A DNA stretch of 64,000 nucleotides from Tragulus kanchil (taxonomy: Eukaryota > Chordata > Mammalia > Artiodactyla > Tragulidae), in the NCBI GenBank assembly GCA_022376925.1, contig JAIOJX010000032.1, forward strand, positions 115,855,979 through 115,919,978. Reading direction: 5' to 3'. This document shows, in pieces, positions 1 to 33,308 of the stretch (positions are counted from its first letter, which is position 1; every line of letters begins with the position of its first letter). Made by a program: the position numbers and the translations under genes. Under the pieces are notes generated by a model. That model was not told the origin of the DNA. It made no database searches and saw nothing but the letters and a program-made list of their open reading frames with translations.

Positions 1-20690
<20,690 letters not shown>

Positions 20691-21050
20691 GGGCAGGCAG
20701 GAGCTCCGGGAAGGGAAACACGAAATGACAGAAAACCACAACTCTGGTAATCTTAACGCCGCGTAAACCGCCGAAGTTTAAATCCTGCGCGCCAGCGTCC
20801 AGGACGCTGAACGTCATCACGCTGTCGACGGCATCTTTCCACCAATCAGCGGTAGGCGGAGCCTTTTGGGAAACGTAGTCTCCGCCACGCCTCCCAGCGC
20901 CTGGGGCCGCCCACTCAGCTGGCCGCGCCCAGAACGCAGGGCCTGTTGGGAACTTCGCGAGTCCGCGCGGCTGGAGGTGTCTTGTCCCAGGGGATCAACC
21001 AGCGGACGCGGTTCTGCTGGCGTGCCCTAAACTGAGAAACCTCAGGATGG
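20691..21050 (-). promoter_or_regulatory. KIF2C CpG-rich promoter
   Basis: This GC- and CpG-rich, TATA-less stretch is directly upstream of the KIF2C start codon. It has a CCAAT box (842-846 of the 20 kb block, i.e. 20842-20846, on the plus strand) and a TTTAAA element at 20777-20782 in a GC-rich setting. TTTAAA is one accepted form of the cell-cycle homology region (CHR). NF-Y boxes plus a CHR are typical of DREAM/MuvB-controlled mitotic genes, which KIF2C is known to be. The specific site assignment is inference. Confidence 0.6.
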
Positions 21051-21631
21051 CATGAGAGAGGGAGGGCTGTGGGGTCTCAACTTTAGTTGCCTGCTCAGTG
21101 ACCTTGTACAAGTTACAGCTTTCCTTCTTCTTGAGATGGATGGGTAGGGAGCATATTTCCTCCCTCTCAGAATTATCGTTAAATTTCAATAAGGGGGGAC
21201 TAAGTTTAGAAAGCGTGCGAAACCAAACTCACTAGGCTTTTGTCGAGTGCCTACCACTGGTAGGCGCTGGAGGTAGTGAACAGGACACAGTTCTTGACCT
21301 CGACCTAACTTTTCTAACGCGAACAGGAAACAAAAAGAAGTAAATTGCAAGTAAATTACGAAGTGTGGTAAGAGCTCTGAGGGAAGCTGAGAATTGGAAT
21401 ACAGAAATATGGAGGAATCTACTTTAGATGAAATGGTCAGGGGAGAAATCTTTGAAGTCTAGAGAACAAGGAGGAATGCCCAAATGAAAGGTCTTGAAAA
21501 ACTGAAAGAAGCCAGCGTGGCTGAAAGGCAATAGGTTTGTGGGAGAGCAGTGAGGTCAATTTAGCATCTTGTATCCCATAGTAATAATTTGACTTTTATC
21601 CTAATAAGAAATCGTTTAAAAAAAGAGAGAA

Positions 21632-21963
21632 GGGGCTTCCCCTGGTGGTCCAGTGGGTAAGGACACCGCCTTGCAGTGCAAGGGGCGCCGGTTCCATCCC
21701 TGGCCTGGGAAGATCCCACGTGCCGCAGAGCGGCTGGACTGATGTGTAAAATTACCGAGCCGGAGCTCTGGAGCGCATGCGCCCAGAGCCGGCGCTCTGC
21801 AACGACAGACACCACCGCGATGGGAGGCCCACAGGAGCCAAAGAACAAAGACAGATGAACATAGAGAAACGAAAGACCAATAGAAGTGGCCCGCCTACTC
21901 CCCTCCCTCCCCAACCCGACCCCCGCCCAAAATAAATAAATAAATAAATCTTAAAAAAAAAAA
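21632..21963 (+). mobile_element. CHR-type SINE, near full length
   Basis: GGGCTTCCCCTGGTGGTCC head, GCGCATGCGC core, AATAGAAGTGGCC tail region, (AAAT)n and A-run. Confidence 0.9.
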
Positions 21964-21979
21964 ATCATTGCAGATTTTT

Positions 21980-22242
21980 TTGGGAGGTCTCTTTTATTGT
22001 TTCATTTATTTATTTATTTATATCCATGTTTATTCTTTGGCCTGTGTGGGCCTCCCTTTGTAGTGGCCTCTCGTTGCAGAGCACCGGCTCTGGGCGCATG
22101 CGCTCCAGAGCGCTGACTCATAATTGGACACATCGATCCAGCCGGTCTGTGGCACATGGGATCCTCCATGGCCAGGGATCGAACCGGTGCCCCTTGCACT
22201 GCAAGGCAGACTCTTTACCCACTGGACCACCAGGGAAGCCCC
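21980..22242 (-). mobile_element. CHR-type SINE, minus orientation
   Basis: T-rich start, GGCGCATGCGCTCC core, and inverted head CCACCAGGGAAGCCC at 22228-22242. Confidence 0.88.
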
Positions 22243-22644
22243 CCTGAAAAATTTTGAGCAGAGGAATGACAAGATCCGATTTCATTTGATTTTGTGTTTA
22301 TTGGACTTTGATTTGAAGGTGGCAAGACTGGACGTGAGGTGACCACTTAGTAGCAAGAGATTATGCTGACCTAACCTGGAGTTATAATACTGAAAAATGT
22401 AGCCAAGAGAATGGATTAAAGCTGTATCTTACTTGGGAGGTGGAAGTGAATGGGTTTTGCTGATGGGTTTGTGAAAGGATTTCAGTCTAAAATGAAGCTG
22501 AAGGGTATGAAATGAAAAATCTACATGTGCACCCTCTACAGGATGGGACTTAACTTAGAGATCAATTTCCCATAATTGCCTGTTTACAAAAACAGACTTA
22601 TTTCCTGACCAAGGGAGCATCCACCATGAGTTACTCTCCATCCT

Positions 22645-22790
22645 TGGAATTTGCCTGGTGGTCCAGTGCCTAAGACTATGGGCTCCTAATTCAGGGAGCC
22701 TGACTTCCATCCCTGATCAGGGAACTAGATCACGCATGCTGCAACTAAGAACCGGTGTAGCTAATAAATAAATAATTTTTTTTTTAAAAG
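22645..22790 (+). mobile_element. Short tRNA-Glu SINE
   Basis: TTGCCTGGTGGTCCAGTGCC, CTGATCAGGGAACTAGATCA, (AAAT)n tail. Confidence 0.75.
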
Positions 22791-23504
22791 AATTACTCTC
22801 CATCCTCAATCCAATGAACTTAATACTTGGAAATCTGGCCAGTCTTTCTCCTCTTTGTTCTCCTGATCCATAAATACAACTCACCCAAACCCTCAGTGGA
22901 CTTGCTTGGACCTTACTACAGCATGTATTTCTCCACTTGCAACTCAGTTTCTGTTCATTTGAACTTTCCTTGGTTTACCTCTATTTCGGTTGACAGGCTG
23001 GATGTAGGGGGTCAAGGAGAACAGATAATCATGATTGCTGGTTTCTGGCTAGAACAACTGGGTGGGTGGTGGACCATTTCCTGAGACAGGCAATTGGGGT
23101 TACAAAAGAAACAGTTTGGGGAGTTAGGTCAGAAGTTTCATTGTGGTCATGTTGAGTCTGAGCTATGAAGACCTCAGAGTGGAGGTGTCATGTGAGCAGT
23201 TGGATACACAGATTAGGCACTCAGGGAGAGATCCAGGCCAGAGATAGAGACCTGGCAGTCATTTTAGGTGGGTACATGCAAAGTCCTGGAGAGAGGATAG
23301 ATGGGGATGAGAAGAACCATTGTGGAGCCAGAGGACATGCCGACATTTTGAGGAAGGGTAGAGGAGGAGGAGCAAAGAGATGCGATTAGGGTGGTTGGAA
23401 GGGAGTAGAAGGCAGAGGAAGGAGTGAAGGAAAAAGTCACACTGAAGAGCTACAGTGAGGACAGGCAAGATGAGGACTTGGAAATAACCTTTAAATTTGC
23501 TAGC

Positions 23505-23635
23505 ACCTTGGAGAAGGGAATGGCAGCCCACCCTAGTATTCTTGCCTGGAGAATCCTGTGAATAAAGGAGCTGGTGGGCTACAGTCCATAGGCTTGCACA
23601 GAGTCAGACATGACTGAGGCAACTTAGCATGGATA
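23505..23635 (+). mobile_element. Bov-A/Bov-tA fragment
   Basis: GGGAATGGCAGCCCACCCTA, TTCTTGCCTGGAGAATCCTG and GAGTCAGACATGACTGAGGC match the Bov-A unit. Confidence 0.8.
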
Positions 23636-24113
23636 CACACAAGTTATTAGTGACTTTGAGCAGTCTTGGTGAAGTATTGAGGATGAAAGACTAGAGAGAG
23701 AAGTTAGGTATTGTTTAGGGATACACACATACAGAAAAAAAGAATAAAGATATGCTGAGGAATGACAAACACTAAGGTTTAGGAGAGCAATTGCCTTTGG
23801 CAGAATAAAATGATTGGAGAGGGATACTTCAACAAAATAAAATGTTTTAAAACATGAATCATGAGTACATGGTGTTCACTATGTTGTTTTCTATGCTTCC
23901 TAAATTAGAAGGGAAGTGTAAATTTAAACTCATCCCCACCTTTTTTCTTTTCTATCTGTTGGTCCAGGTAGTTGCAAACTTCCTTACTGCTTTCCCAAGG
24001 CTTTGGAGCACATGGATTTTTGCAGGGACCCTTATTTCCAGTTCCTCAACCTTGGGCACACATAGTGAATTTCTCCTAGTCTTGCATGGGTGATAAAACT
24101 CCAGCCCTCATAA

Positions 24114-24341
24114 CTTGTTTCTGATGCCAATATTCTTCTGTTACAGGAACCTGAAATCAAGCAGTTAACATTGAATGGTTCAAAAACAATAAAACCCGCA
24201 GCAAATGCTGAGTTTCCAAAGTCAAGAATTCCTTTTGTGTCAAAAATGAAGAGAGTAGTCAGAGCAACAGGGGAACTGAAGAGAGTCCCATGGTCTGAGA
24301 GTAGTGAAACCTCCAGAACTTCAGGAGCACAAAGCCATTAG
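24114..24341 (+). other. Unassigned open stretch behind a good splice acceptor
   Basis: A pyrimidine-rich acceptor (ATATTCTTCTGTTACAG) ends at 24146. From 24147 there are 64 codons before TAG at 24339-24341, beginning EPEIKQLTLNGSKTIKPAAN and including FPKSRIPFVSKMKRVVRATG. The frame is open back to 24114. A GAAATAAAG poly(A)-like signal lies near 24561. I do not recognise the protein, and an old repeat could also give this. It could be the terminal exon of an unannotated gene. Confidence 0.2.
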
Positions 24342-25231
24342 ATTGGAGATACATATTACCATGGACATCACCATGGTAGAAAAAGAAACCCTCCCTTAAA
24401 CTGGTACTAGAACAATCAGAGGCTATAAAATTGGTATGTTTAACATAAAAAAAAGTATGTAAGAAAAAAAAAGTGTGTAAGGATGGAGCATAAAAAAACC
24501 CCAACAGAACAGACATTAAAAAAAATCCAAAAAACTAGAAAAACTTTAAAAATATATCCACTGAAATAAAGAAGCCTCTGGAACAGTATGTGCTGCAGTT
24601 CCCAATGAAATGATTCACTGGATGCTAGATGAAAGGTTACTGAGTAGAGGGTGTTTGTAGGGTGCCGGAGTATTGCTCCACAGATTACTTGCATTAACAG
24701 TGTGGAAAGGGAAAGTCTACCTTTACATGGAGAAATGTGACAGTCACCATTATAAGCAAGGGGTCAAAGACTATCACCAGTAGTGCAGTGCCCTGACATT
24801 GTGTCTCCTGATGGGATACAGTGTGAAGTCTGCAGCATCATCTAAGAGATAATAATGCCCCAAGTGTGCCACCCCTTCATAAACCCAGTCCAGCCTCTAA
24901 AGGTAACTTCCTATTTCCAGGAAACACAGGACATGGAGAAACAAATTGAACAACCGTGTAAGAAATCAGGCAAACGTAGAATGCAGAACACTTTATAAGA
25001 CATTTGGTCCGGTCTCTTTACAAAGTCCCTATCAAGAAAAAAGAAGTATAAAGACTGTTGTAGATTTAAAAAGAATATGAACAACAACCGAAAGCAAAGC
25101 ATTAATCTTGATTAGATCATGGTTTTTTAAAAAAATGAGAGTAGTCTGGGAAATTTGAATATGCACTCGATACAAAAGATTATAGGGAATGATTTCAGTA
25201 TAATAATGATGCCATGATTATATAGGAGAAT

Positions 25232-25568
25232 ATTCTTTTTTTTTTTTTTAAAGATTTATTTATTTAATTTTTGGGCGGGGGTTGGGTTGGGGAGGGAAGG
25301 GAGCGGGCGGGCCACTTCTATTGGTCTTTCATTTCTCTATTTTCATCCGTCTTTGTTCTTTGGCTCCTGTGGGCCTCCCATCGCAGTGGCCTCTGTCGTC
25401 ACAGAGCGCTGGCTCTGGGTGCATGCGTGCCAGAGCTCTGGCTCGGTAATTGGACACATCGGTCCAGCCGCTCTGCGGCACGTGGGATCTTCCCAGGCCA
25501 GGGATCGAACCGGCACCCCTTGCACTGCAAGGCGGTGTCCTTATCCACTGGACCACCAGGGGAAGCCC
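25232..25568 (-). mobile_element. CHR-type SINE, minus; truncated copy at 26478-26648
   Basis: T-run, GGGCGGGGG low-complexity head, core with CGTGCCAGAGCTCTGG, inverted head CCACCAGGGGAAGCCC. The second copy begins mid-element at the duplication 7 junction. Confidence 0.88.
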
Positions 25569-27545
25569 GAGAATATTCTTATTCTTGGAAGATGCATGCT
25601 GAAATACTTGGAGCTAAAGAGTCATGATGTTTGCGACTTTCAGATAGTTCAGAAGAAAATGAAGGGGACCAGAATATATCACCCCCCAAATACACTTCTT
25701 TGACATAAGCATTATTTTGAGTTGAAAGCTGTTAAGAAGCAGCAAATACAGGAAGAAGCTCTCTCTATTCGCCCTCTTTCTGCCTAAAGGCAGGCTATAC
25801 ATTTTCCTTTACTTGGAGAGAACTCTAGACTCTGATCACCCAGAGATGGCACCAGAAAAACTTGGAAACAAACCTTACTCAATTAGTCTCTGCTCACACA
25901 TTTACCTTTCTGTAGTTACCAGTTTCTGGAAGCCTAAAGCCATTTTCTTTGTCATTTCTCTACAAATATATCATCCTTTGTTGAAGAAGCTATATAAGCC
26001 CACAATTTAGCCACCTCTTTGAATTATTCATCCCTGAGTTTCTCTAGCACATATAGGAGGTATATATAGTAATGAATATATATAATATGTATATATTATA
26101 TATATAATATATAGTGTATAGGAGATACATATGGTAATGAACTCCTGTTTTTCTCTTGGTAATATATTTCTTGTTACAGACCACTAGCTTGAGAGCTTAG
26201 AAGAGAGCAATATTTTTCCTTCCCTGTAATAACACATGCACACAAATATAAGTTAAAAAAAAAAAAGATGCTACAGTGTTAAGAGATGTTGAGCCTGGTT
26301 GGTGAACATACAGGTGGTTGTTGTACTAGTCCTTCAACTTTATTGTTTGTTTGAAAACTTTCACAATAAAGTTGGGGAAAAGTACTAAATGAACCAGACA
26401 AGAATGTGAACTAGTCTAGGCTAACAGTGCTAGCTCCTCTCATACTTTTGAATCAAATGAGATTTAAAAGCCTAACAGTCACAGAGCGCTGGCTCTGGGT
26501 GCATGCGTGCCAGAGCTCTGGCTCGGTAATTGGACACATCGGTCCAGCCGCTCTGCGGCACGTGGGATCTTCCCAGGCCAGGGATCGAACCGGCACCCCT
26601 TGCACTGCAAGGCGGTGTCCTTATCCACTGGACCACCAGGGGAAGCCCGAGAATATTCTTATTCTTGGAAGATGCATGCTGAAATACTTGGAGCTAAAGA
26701 GTCATGATGTTTGCGACTTTCAGATAGTTCAGAAGAAAATGAAGGGGACCAGAATATATCACCCCCCAAATACACTTCTTTGACATAAGCATTATTTTGA
26801 GTTGAAAGCTGTTAAGAAGCAGCAAATACAGGAAGAAGCTCTCTCTATTCTCCCTCTTTCTGCCTAAAGGCAGGCTATACATTTTCCTTTACTTGGAGAG
26901 AACTCTAGACTCTGATCACCCAGAGATGGCACCAGAAAAACTTGGAAACAAACCTTACTCAATTAGTCTCTGCTCACACATTTACCTTTCTGTAGTTACC
27001 AGTTTCTGGAAGCCTAAAGCCATTTTCTTTGTCATTTCTCTACAAATATATCATCCTTTGTTGAAGAAGCTATATAAGCCCACAATTTAGCCACCTCTTT
27101 GAATTATTCATCCCTGAGTTTCTCTAGCACATATAGGAGGTATATATAGTAATGAATATATATAATATGTATATATTATATATATAATATATAGTGTATA
27201 GGAGATACATATGGTAATGAACTCCTGTTTTTCTCTTGGTAATATATTTCTTGTTACAGACCACTAGCTTGAGAGCTTAGAAGAGAGCAATATTTTTCCT
27301 TCCCTGTAATAACACATGCACACAAATATAAGTTAAAAAAAAAAAAGATGCTACAGTGTTAAGAGATGTTGAGCCTGGTTGGTGAACATACAGGTGGTTG
27401 TTGTACTAGTCCTTCAACTTTATTGTTTGTTTGAAAACTTTCACAATAAAGTTGGGGAAAAGTACTAAATGAACCAGACAAGAATGTGAACTAGTCTAGG
27501 CTAACAGTGCTAGCTCCCTCTCATACTTTTGAATCAAATGAGATT
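25398..27545. repeat. Direct duplication 7 (unit 1080 bp)
   Basis: 25398-26477 is repeated at 26478-27545. The junction lies inside a minus-strand SINE, so the second SINE copy is truncated. About 12 unmatched bases precede the junction. Confidence 0.95.
26058..26116. repeat. AT-rich (TA)-type simple repeat
   Basis: An imperfect TATATA run, repeated at about 27138-27196 by duplication 7. Confidence 0.8.
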
Positions 27546-27629
27546 TGCCAAAAATGTGTAACCTAAATCCAGTCTAGACTCTAGATTTAGGTTTTATTCA
27601 TTGTTTTTTCTTTTTCCCAACTACTTGAA

Positions 27630-27760
27630 AGTTGTACTTTTTTAAAAAAAACACAAAATTATTACGCACAATAAAAAGTTGAAGTATAGTTGATTTACAA
27701 CATTATGCCAATGTCTGTTGCACAGCAAAGTGACTCAGGTACACACATATAAAAAAGCCT
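27630..27760 (-). mobile_element. L1 3' UTR fragment
   Basis: GTTGAAGTATAGTTGATTTA, CAACATTATGCCAATGTCTG and CAGCAAAGTGACTCAGGTAC are typical of inverted artiodactyl L1 3' ends. Confidence 0.65.
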
Positions 27761-28330
27761 CAGAATTTAACTGGGTAAATCAGAAGATCTAACTGACTTC
27801 TTAGGTGATTCATAAATCGAGCAGCATCCCATTTAGCACCTTAGAAGGGTGCTCAAAGTGGTTGTATAAAATGGAAGGTTTTTATAGGAAGGAGGGTGGG
27901 GTAAGGGAGCTATTAGCAAAAGAGAAGAAAGGACTGTTTTTAGGTCAGGACATATTTTTGTGAGGGAAGGGAGTGCAAGGGCTTCATTACACAGATTGCC
28001 TCTTTTTCCTCTGGGGAATGAAGAGGGCAATGTGGTAGACTACCTCATTGGTGCTGACCAGAAAACTCCAGACCAGTTGATTAAGATTACATTTCTAATG
28101 AATATTGAAACTGCAGTAGGTTAAGTATTAAGTCCACGGTTGGTGTCATGGACTTTATTTAACACAAGTGACGCTACTTTGGGCCTGTGGTTTTTCTCTT
28201 CAACAGTAGCAAAAATTATGGACTCTTGAGCTGTAAGCATTTCGACATGCATCTCCCAAGAATAAGACCATTCTCCCACATAATTACAATGTCATTATCA
28301 TACTTAATAAATTAAAAGTAATTCTCTAAA

Positions 28331-28662
28331 ATATTTTTTTTTAAAGATTTATTGATTTATTTTATTTTTGGTGGGGGAGGGGTGGGAAGGGAGGGGAGCA
28401 GGCAGGCCACTTCTATTGGTCTTTCATTTGTCCATTTTCATCCATCTTTGTTCTTTGGCCCGTGTAGGCCTCCCATCACAGTGGCATCTGTTGTTGCAGA
28501 GTACCGGCTCTGGGCGCATGCGTTCCAGAGCTCCGGCTCGGTAATTGGACACATTGGTCCAGCCGCTCCGCGGCACGTGGGATTTTCCCAGGCCAGGGAT
28601 CAAACTGGCGCCCCTTGCACTGCAAGGCGGTGTCCTTACCCACTGGACCACCAGGGAAGCCC
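28331..28662 (-). mobile_element. CHR-type SINE, minus
   Basis: T-run and GC-rich low-complexity start, GGGCGCATGCGTTCC core, CCACCAGGGAAGCCC end; TCTAAAATATTTT on both sides looks like the target-site duplication (28325 and 28663). Confidence 0.88.
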
Positions 28663-28849
28663 TCTAAAATATTTTATATCTGGAAATGAGATTTGTTTTA
28701 AGACAATTTAATAATCTGATGGACTAGTGGTGAGGGGTGGGGAAACAGGAAATAACTATGGCCATGAATTGATGTTAGTGGATGCAAGGTGATAGGAAAT
28801 GGTGTCTGCATTTAGTGTTTGTTTGCTTGAAATTTTATTTTTCTTTTTA

Positions 28850-29010
28850 AGTATTTATTTATTTATTTGACTGCACTGGGTCTTAGTTGAGGCCTGTGAG
28901 CTTAGTCAGCTTGTGGTATGTGGGATCTTAGTTCCCTGACCAGGGATCGAACCTGCATCCCCCAGATTGGAAGGCAGATTCTTAACCACTGGACCAGGAG
29001 GGAAATCCCG
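28850..29010 (-). mobile_element. Short tRNA-Glu SINE, minus
   Basis: TATTTATTTGACTGCACTGG, CCCTGACCAGGGATCGAACC, CCACTGGACCAGGAGGGAA; flanked by CGAAATTTT-like repeats. Confidence 0.8.
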
Positions 29011-29353
29011 AAATTTTCTATTTAACAATAACAAAGAATAAGAAGTAGAAGAAGTAAAGAGGGGTTGAGGATTTGAGAAACTAAAGTAAGAATAGAGAAA
29101 TCCACGAGGAGACACAAGGTGGTTGGGGGCCAGTTGTGGGGAGACAGTGACTGTAAGAAGAGTTGAAGGGGGTCAGGTGCCTTGTGATAGGGGTGAGGCT
29201 GAGGAAAAGAGAGTCCAGTTGTGCTTACCAGTGTCTTTTCTCTTCCCATTCCACTCCCTAGAACCTGGGGTGGATCATCACCTGCCCCATTGCCTTACGA
29301 GACTGTAAACCCAGCACTGTAGCCGGACTAGAGGGTAGGGCTAGATCAGTGGA

Positions 29354-31525
29354 CCTTAAACGTTACCTCCTTACCTCCTTCTTCATATCCCAGGATTTGG
29401 GCCTTAGTCTTCCCCTAAATTCACAGATTCCCTAAACAATAGGAACTCAAAGGGGAAACATGTGCAAAAGTAAAACAACAAACTGAGAAACATATTAGAC
29501 CTAACAGACCTGGTTAAATTTAAAATAAATATAATAAATATCCTCAAAAGATAGAAGAGGATATTGTTAACCGAAAGTAGGAACAAACAAGAAGAATCAG
29601 TTGGAAATATGGAGAATGAAAAATTTAATAGTTGAAATTCATTCATGGATTGAATAGCAAAATGATCACAGCCAAAATGAAAGAATGAGCAATAAGTTGA
29701 TGGTGAGGATTCACCCAAAAGGCATCAGGAAGGAATAAAGAAAACAAATGAGCTAGTTGTCTGTGACACACATTGTGGGCGGCTAATCCACAGTCATTCC
29801 CAGCCCCCTTCTTCCTTACTCATCTCCCCACTGGAGACTGAAAAAGAAGGGACTCCAATGAGGATCTTTTCCTTGTTATATCTCCTCCCTTTTTTCTGTT
29901 GCCTTGGATATGGACATTTTGTCTGGAGCTGTGACAGCTTGCTTGTGATCATGAGGTAGGTTGCTAGTCATCAGATCAAAAAAGAAATCCAATATACGCA
30001 GACCAACCAAGTAAGAAGGCAGGAAGCACCCATGAAGGTTCCTGGTGGCTGAACAGTTGAACTAATGCCAGCAACCACCTACAATCAGACTCCTTGCTAT
30101 GCCACTACAAAACAAAACAAAGCAAAACAAAACTCCACTTGTTTATTTATGCCACCATTATTCATGTTTTCTTTAATTAGCAACTGAAAACATGCCTAAC
30201 TAAAATGTTCCTAACTGATGCCTTGTTCAATACTTTGGAAAAGAACTATGAAGTTGAGACTCAAAGAAATAAGAGAGGGGAAAAAGAAATCGACGGAAAA
30301 GAAAATTTAAAAAGTATTTTAAAAAGCTAATTGTGGACCTTTCTGGTGATCCAGTGGTTAAGAATCTACCTGCCAAAGCAGGGGACATGGGTTTGATCTC
30401 TGGTCCAGGAAGATTCCACACGCCTTGGGGCAACTAAATCCATGATCCTTAAACATCCTTCTTCATATCCCAGGATTTGGGCCTTAGTCTTCCCTAAATT
30501 CACAGATTCCCTAAACAATAGGAACTCAAAGGGGAAACATGTGCAAAAGTAAAACAACAAACTGAGAAACATATTAGACCTAACAGACCTGGTTAAATTT
30601 AAAATAAATATAATAAATATCCTCAAAAGATAGAAGAGGATATTGTTAACCGAAAGTAGGAACAAACAAGAAGAATCAGTTGGAAATATGGAGAATGAAA
30701 AATTTAATAGTTGAAATTCATTCATGGATTGAATAGCAAAATGATCACAGCCAAAATGAAAGAATGAGCAATAAGTTGATGGTGAGGATTCACCCAAAAG
30801 GCATCAGGAAGGAATAAAGAAAACAAATGAGCTAGTTGTCTGTGACACACATTGTGGGCGGCTAATCCACAGTCATTCCCAGCCCCCTTCTTCCTTACTC
30901 ATCTCCCCACTGGAGACTGAAAAAGAAGGGACTCCAATGAGGATCTTTTCCTTGTTATATCTCCTCCCTTTTTTCTGTTGCCTTGGATATGGACATTTTG
31001 TCTGGAGCTGTGACAGCTTGCTTGTGATCATGAGGTAGGTTGCTAGTCATCAGATCAAAAAAGAAATCCAATATACGCAGACCAACCAAGTAAGAAGGCA
31101 GGAAGCACCCATGAAGGTTCCTGGTGGCTGAACAGTTGAACTAATGCCAGCAACCACCTACAATCAGACTCCTTGCTATGCCACTACAAAACAAAACAAA
31201 GCAAAACAAAACTCCACTTGTTTATTTATGCCACCATTATTCATGTTTTCTTTAATTAGCAACTGAAAACATGCCTAACTAAAATGTTCCTAACTGATGC
31301 CTTGTTCAATACTTTGGAAAAGAACTATGAAGTTGAGACTCAAAGAAATAAGAGAGGGGAAAAAGAAATCGACGGAAAAGAAAATTTAAAAAGTATTTTA
31401 AAAAGCTAATTGTGGACCTTTCTGGTGATCCAGTGGTTAAGAATCTACCTGCCAAAGCAGGGGACATGGGTTTGATCTCTGGTCCAGGAAGATTCCACAC
31501 GCCTTGGGGCAACTAAATCCATGAG
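29354..31525. repeat. Direct duplication 8 (unit ~1079-1093 bp)
   Basis: 29354-30446 is repeated at 30447-31525, with CCTTAAAC shared at the junction. The left copy ends inside a SINE that is complete only in the right copy. Confidence 0.95.
30330..30446 (+). mobile_element. Truncated SINE at junction; full copy 31410-31591
   Basis: TTCTGGTGATCCAGTGGTTA head and GGTTTGATCTCTGGTCC. The left copy stops at the duplication 8 junction; the right copy runs on to AAATAAATAAAT. Confidence 0.8.
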
Positions 31526-32759
31526 CCACACTAGAGAAAGCCCACACAAAGCAACCAAGACCCAGTGAAACCAAAAAAAATAAATAAATAAAATAGGGTT
31601 ATACTGGGATACTGGACAATAAAATTGAGCTTCAGGATAGCATTTATTTCCAGGGCCAGGGAGGCAGGGGATGGGATTAGAAAGGAGTGCTTAGGAAATA
31701 ATCCCAATAGAACAAGTCAGGTTCTGCTTCTTAATTTTGGTTGGGGATATTTAGCATTTGAGAAAATCCTTAGTATGCTCCAGGAACATAGGTTTAATAT
31801 ACTCTTTTATGTATCAAATACCTCATAATTTAAAAATATGGGGCACTTTTTTTCAGTCCCACCTTCTACATGCGTAAGTATGGCTACAGGCTGCAGGTAT
31901 GGGCAATGGCAGCTGTGAGGGCACATACCTCACCCAACATTCGCATGCTGCCCGGTGCCTTTGACAATCTCCTTGAGTGGCCTTCCACCTGTCGTGTGAC
32001 CTTCTCCCTGCTGGATTAGAGCGACCCTGGCTGGCTAAGCCACAGCATTGTCACTGAGACCTTTCACTCTGACCCAAACTGGAAGAATTTCCAAAAACCA
32101 GGCACTTGACGGGGCTCCCTGGGTGAGATTTCTATGGGCTTTGGTTACACCAAGTTCATCTCCCACCAGTATATCTGCAAGCGGGATGATGCTGTCTTCA
32201 TCCGTGCGTCTATTGAACTGCCCCAAAAGATGGTCAGTTGAGAGTAGCCCCAGTTGCAGGAGAAAGGAGGGAGGACAATGACCTCCAACGGCTTGGCTGA
32301 GCCTGGAGAGGGGGCCGGATCCCCTTACGGTTGCTTCTGCTGCCTAGGCCCGGGTACCCTGGTCCCTCTCTTTCCTTCCCTACCACCCTCAGGTGCCTCC
32401 TACTGGTGCTTCAGCCCCGGCCTCTGTGAAGAGCAGATCTTACGACCATCAAGGGCTTGCAAACAGGCAAGCCCAGGACTTGCCTCCTGGACAGGGCAGA
32501 CATGCCTTGGTGCTGACCACACTCTTCCTGGACCTGAGGTGCCTGCTCGTGCTATGTCCCAAGAGTCATGGGGACCGGGGGGAAACTGAGGGGGAGTTAA
32601 TCTGTATTGAGAGCTGGTTTCTCCTTTCCCTGGCTGTGTCTCCTCTGCTTATTTATTTACTGAGTGCCAGGAGAGCACAGTGGGGAGCCCTGTTTTGGTT
32701 TTTTTTGGGGGGGGCACCTCCATTGGTCTTTCATTTCTTTTTATTTATTTATTTTTTTA

Positions 32760-33077
32760 AAAAGATTATTTATTTATTTTGGGCGGGGGTCGGATTGGGG
32801 AGGTGGGGGATGGGCGGGCCACTTCTATTGGTCTTTCACTTCTCTATCTTCATCCGTCTTTGTTCTTTGGCTCCTGTGGGCCTCCCATCGTGGTGGCGTC
32901 TGTCGTTGCAGAGTGCCGGCTCTGGGCGCATGTGCTCCAGAGCTCCGGCTCGGTGATTGGACACATTGGTCCAGCTGCTCCACTGCACGTGGGATCTTCC
33001 CAGGCCAGGGATCAAACCGGCGCCCCTTGCACTGCAAAGCAGTGTCCTTACCCACTGGATCACCAGGGGAAGCCCGA
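32760..33077 (-). mobile_element. CHR-type SINE in the TRAF4 pseudogene
   Basis: AAAGATTATTTATTTATTTT, GGGCGGGGG run, core and inverted head CACCAGGGGAAGCCC. It is followed at once by another SINE in the same orientation. Confidence 0.88.
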
Positions 33078-33308
33078 TCTTTCATTTATTTATCTTTGTT
33101 CTTTGGCCTGTGTGGACCTCCCATCGCAGTGGCCTCTCGTTGCAGAGCACCAGCTCTGGGTGCATGTGCTCCAGAGCTCCGGCTCCGTAGTTGGACACAT
33201 CAGTCCAGCTGCTCCGTGGCATGTGGGATCCTCCTGGGCCAGGGATTGAACAGGGGCCCCTTGCACTGCAAGGTGGTATCCCTACCCACTGGACCACCAG
33301 GGAAGCCT
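33078..33308 (-). mobile_element. Second CHR-type SINE, back to back
   Basis: CTTTGTTCTTTGGCCTGTGT to CCACCAGGGAAGCCT. With the SINE before it and a fragment at 32693-32759 it forms the block flanked by GAGCCCTG. Confidence 0.88.

Larger units (their letters stand above)
22791..25230. other. Intergenic stretch, old repeats and the unassigned open stretch
   Basis: Apart from the Bov-A fragment and the open stretch at 24114-24341 I see no gene. Parts after 24550 (for example GAGTCTCCTGATGGGATACA-like text) resemble an old L1 or related 3' UTR but are too decayed for me to assign. Confidence 0.4.

Noticed and set aside
30100..30135. CAAAACAAAACAAAG simple repeat as a possible regulatory tract
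   Set aside because: An A-rich SINE- or old-repeat-like tail copied at about 31190 by duplication 8; nothing suggests function.
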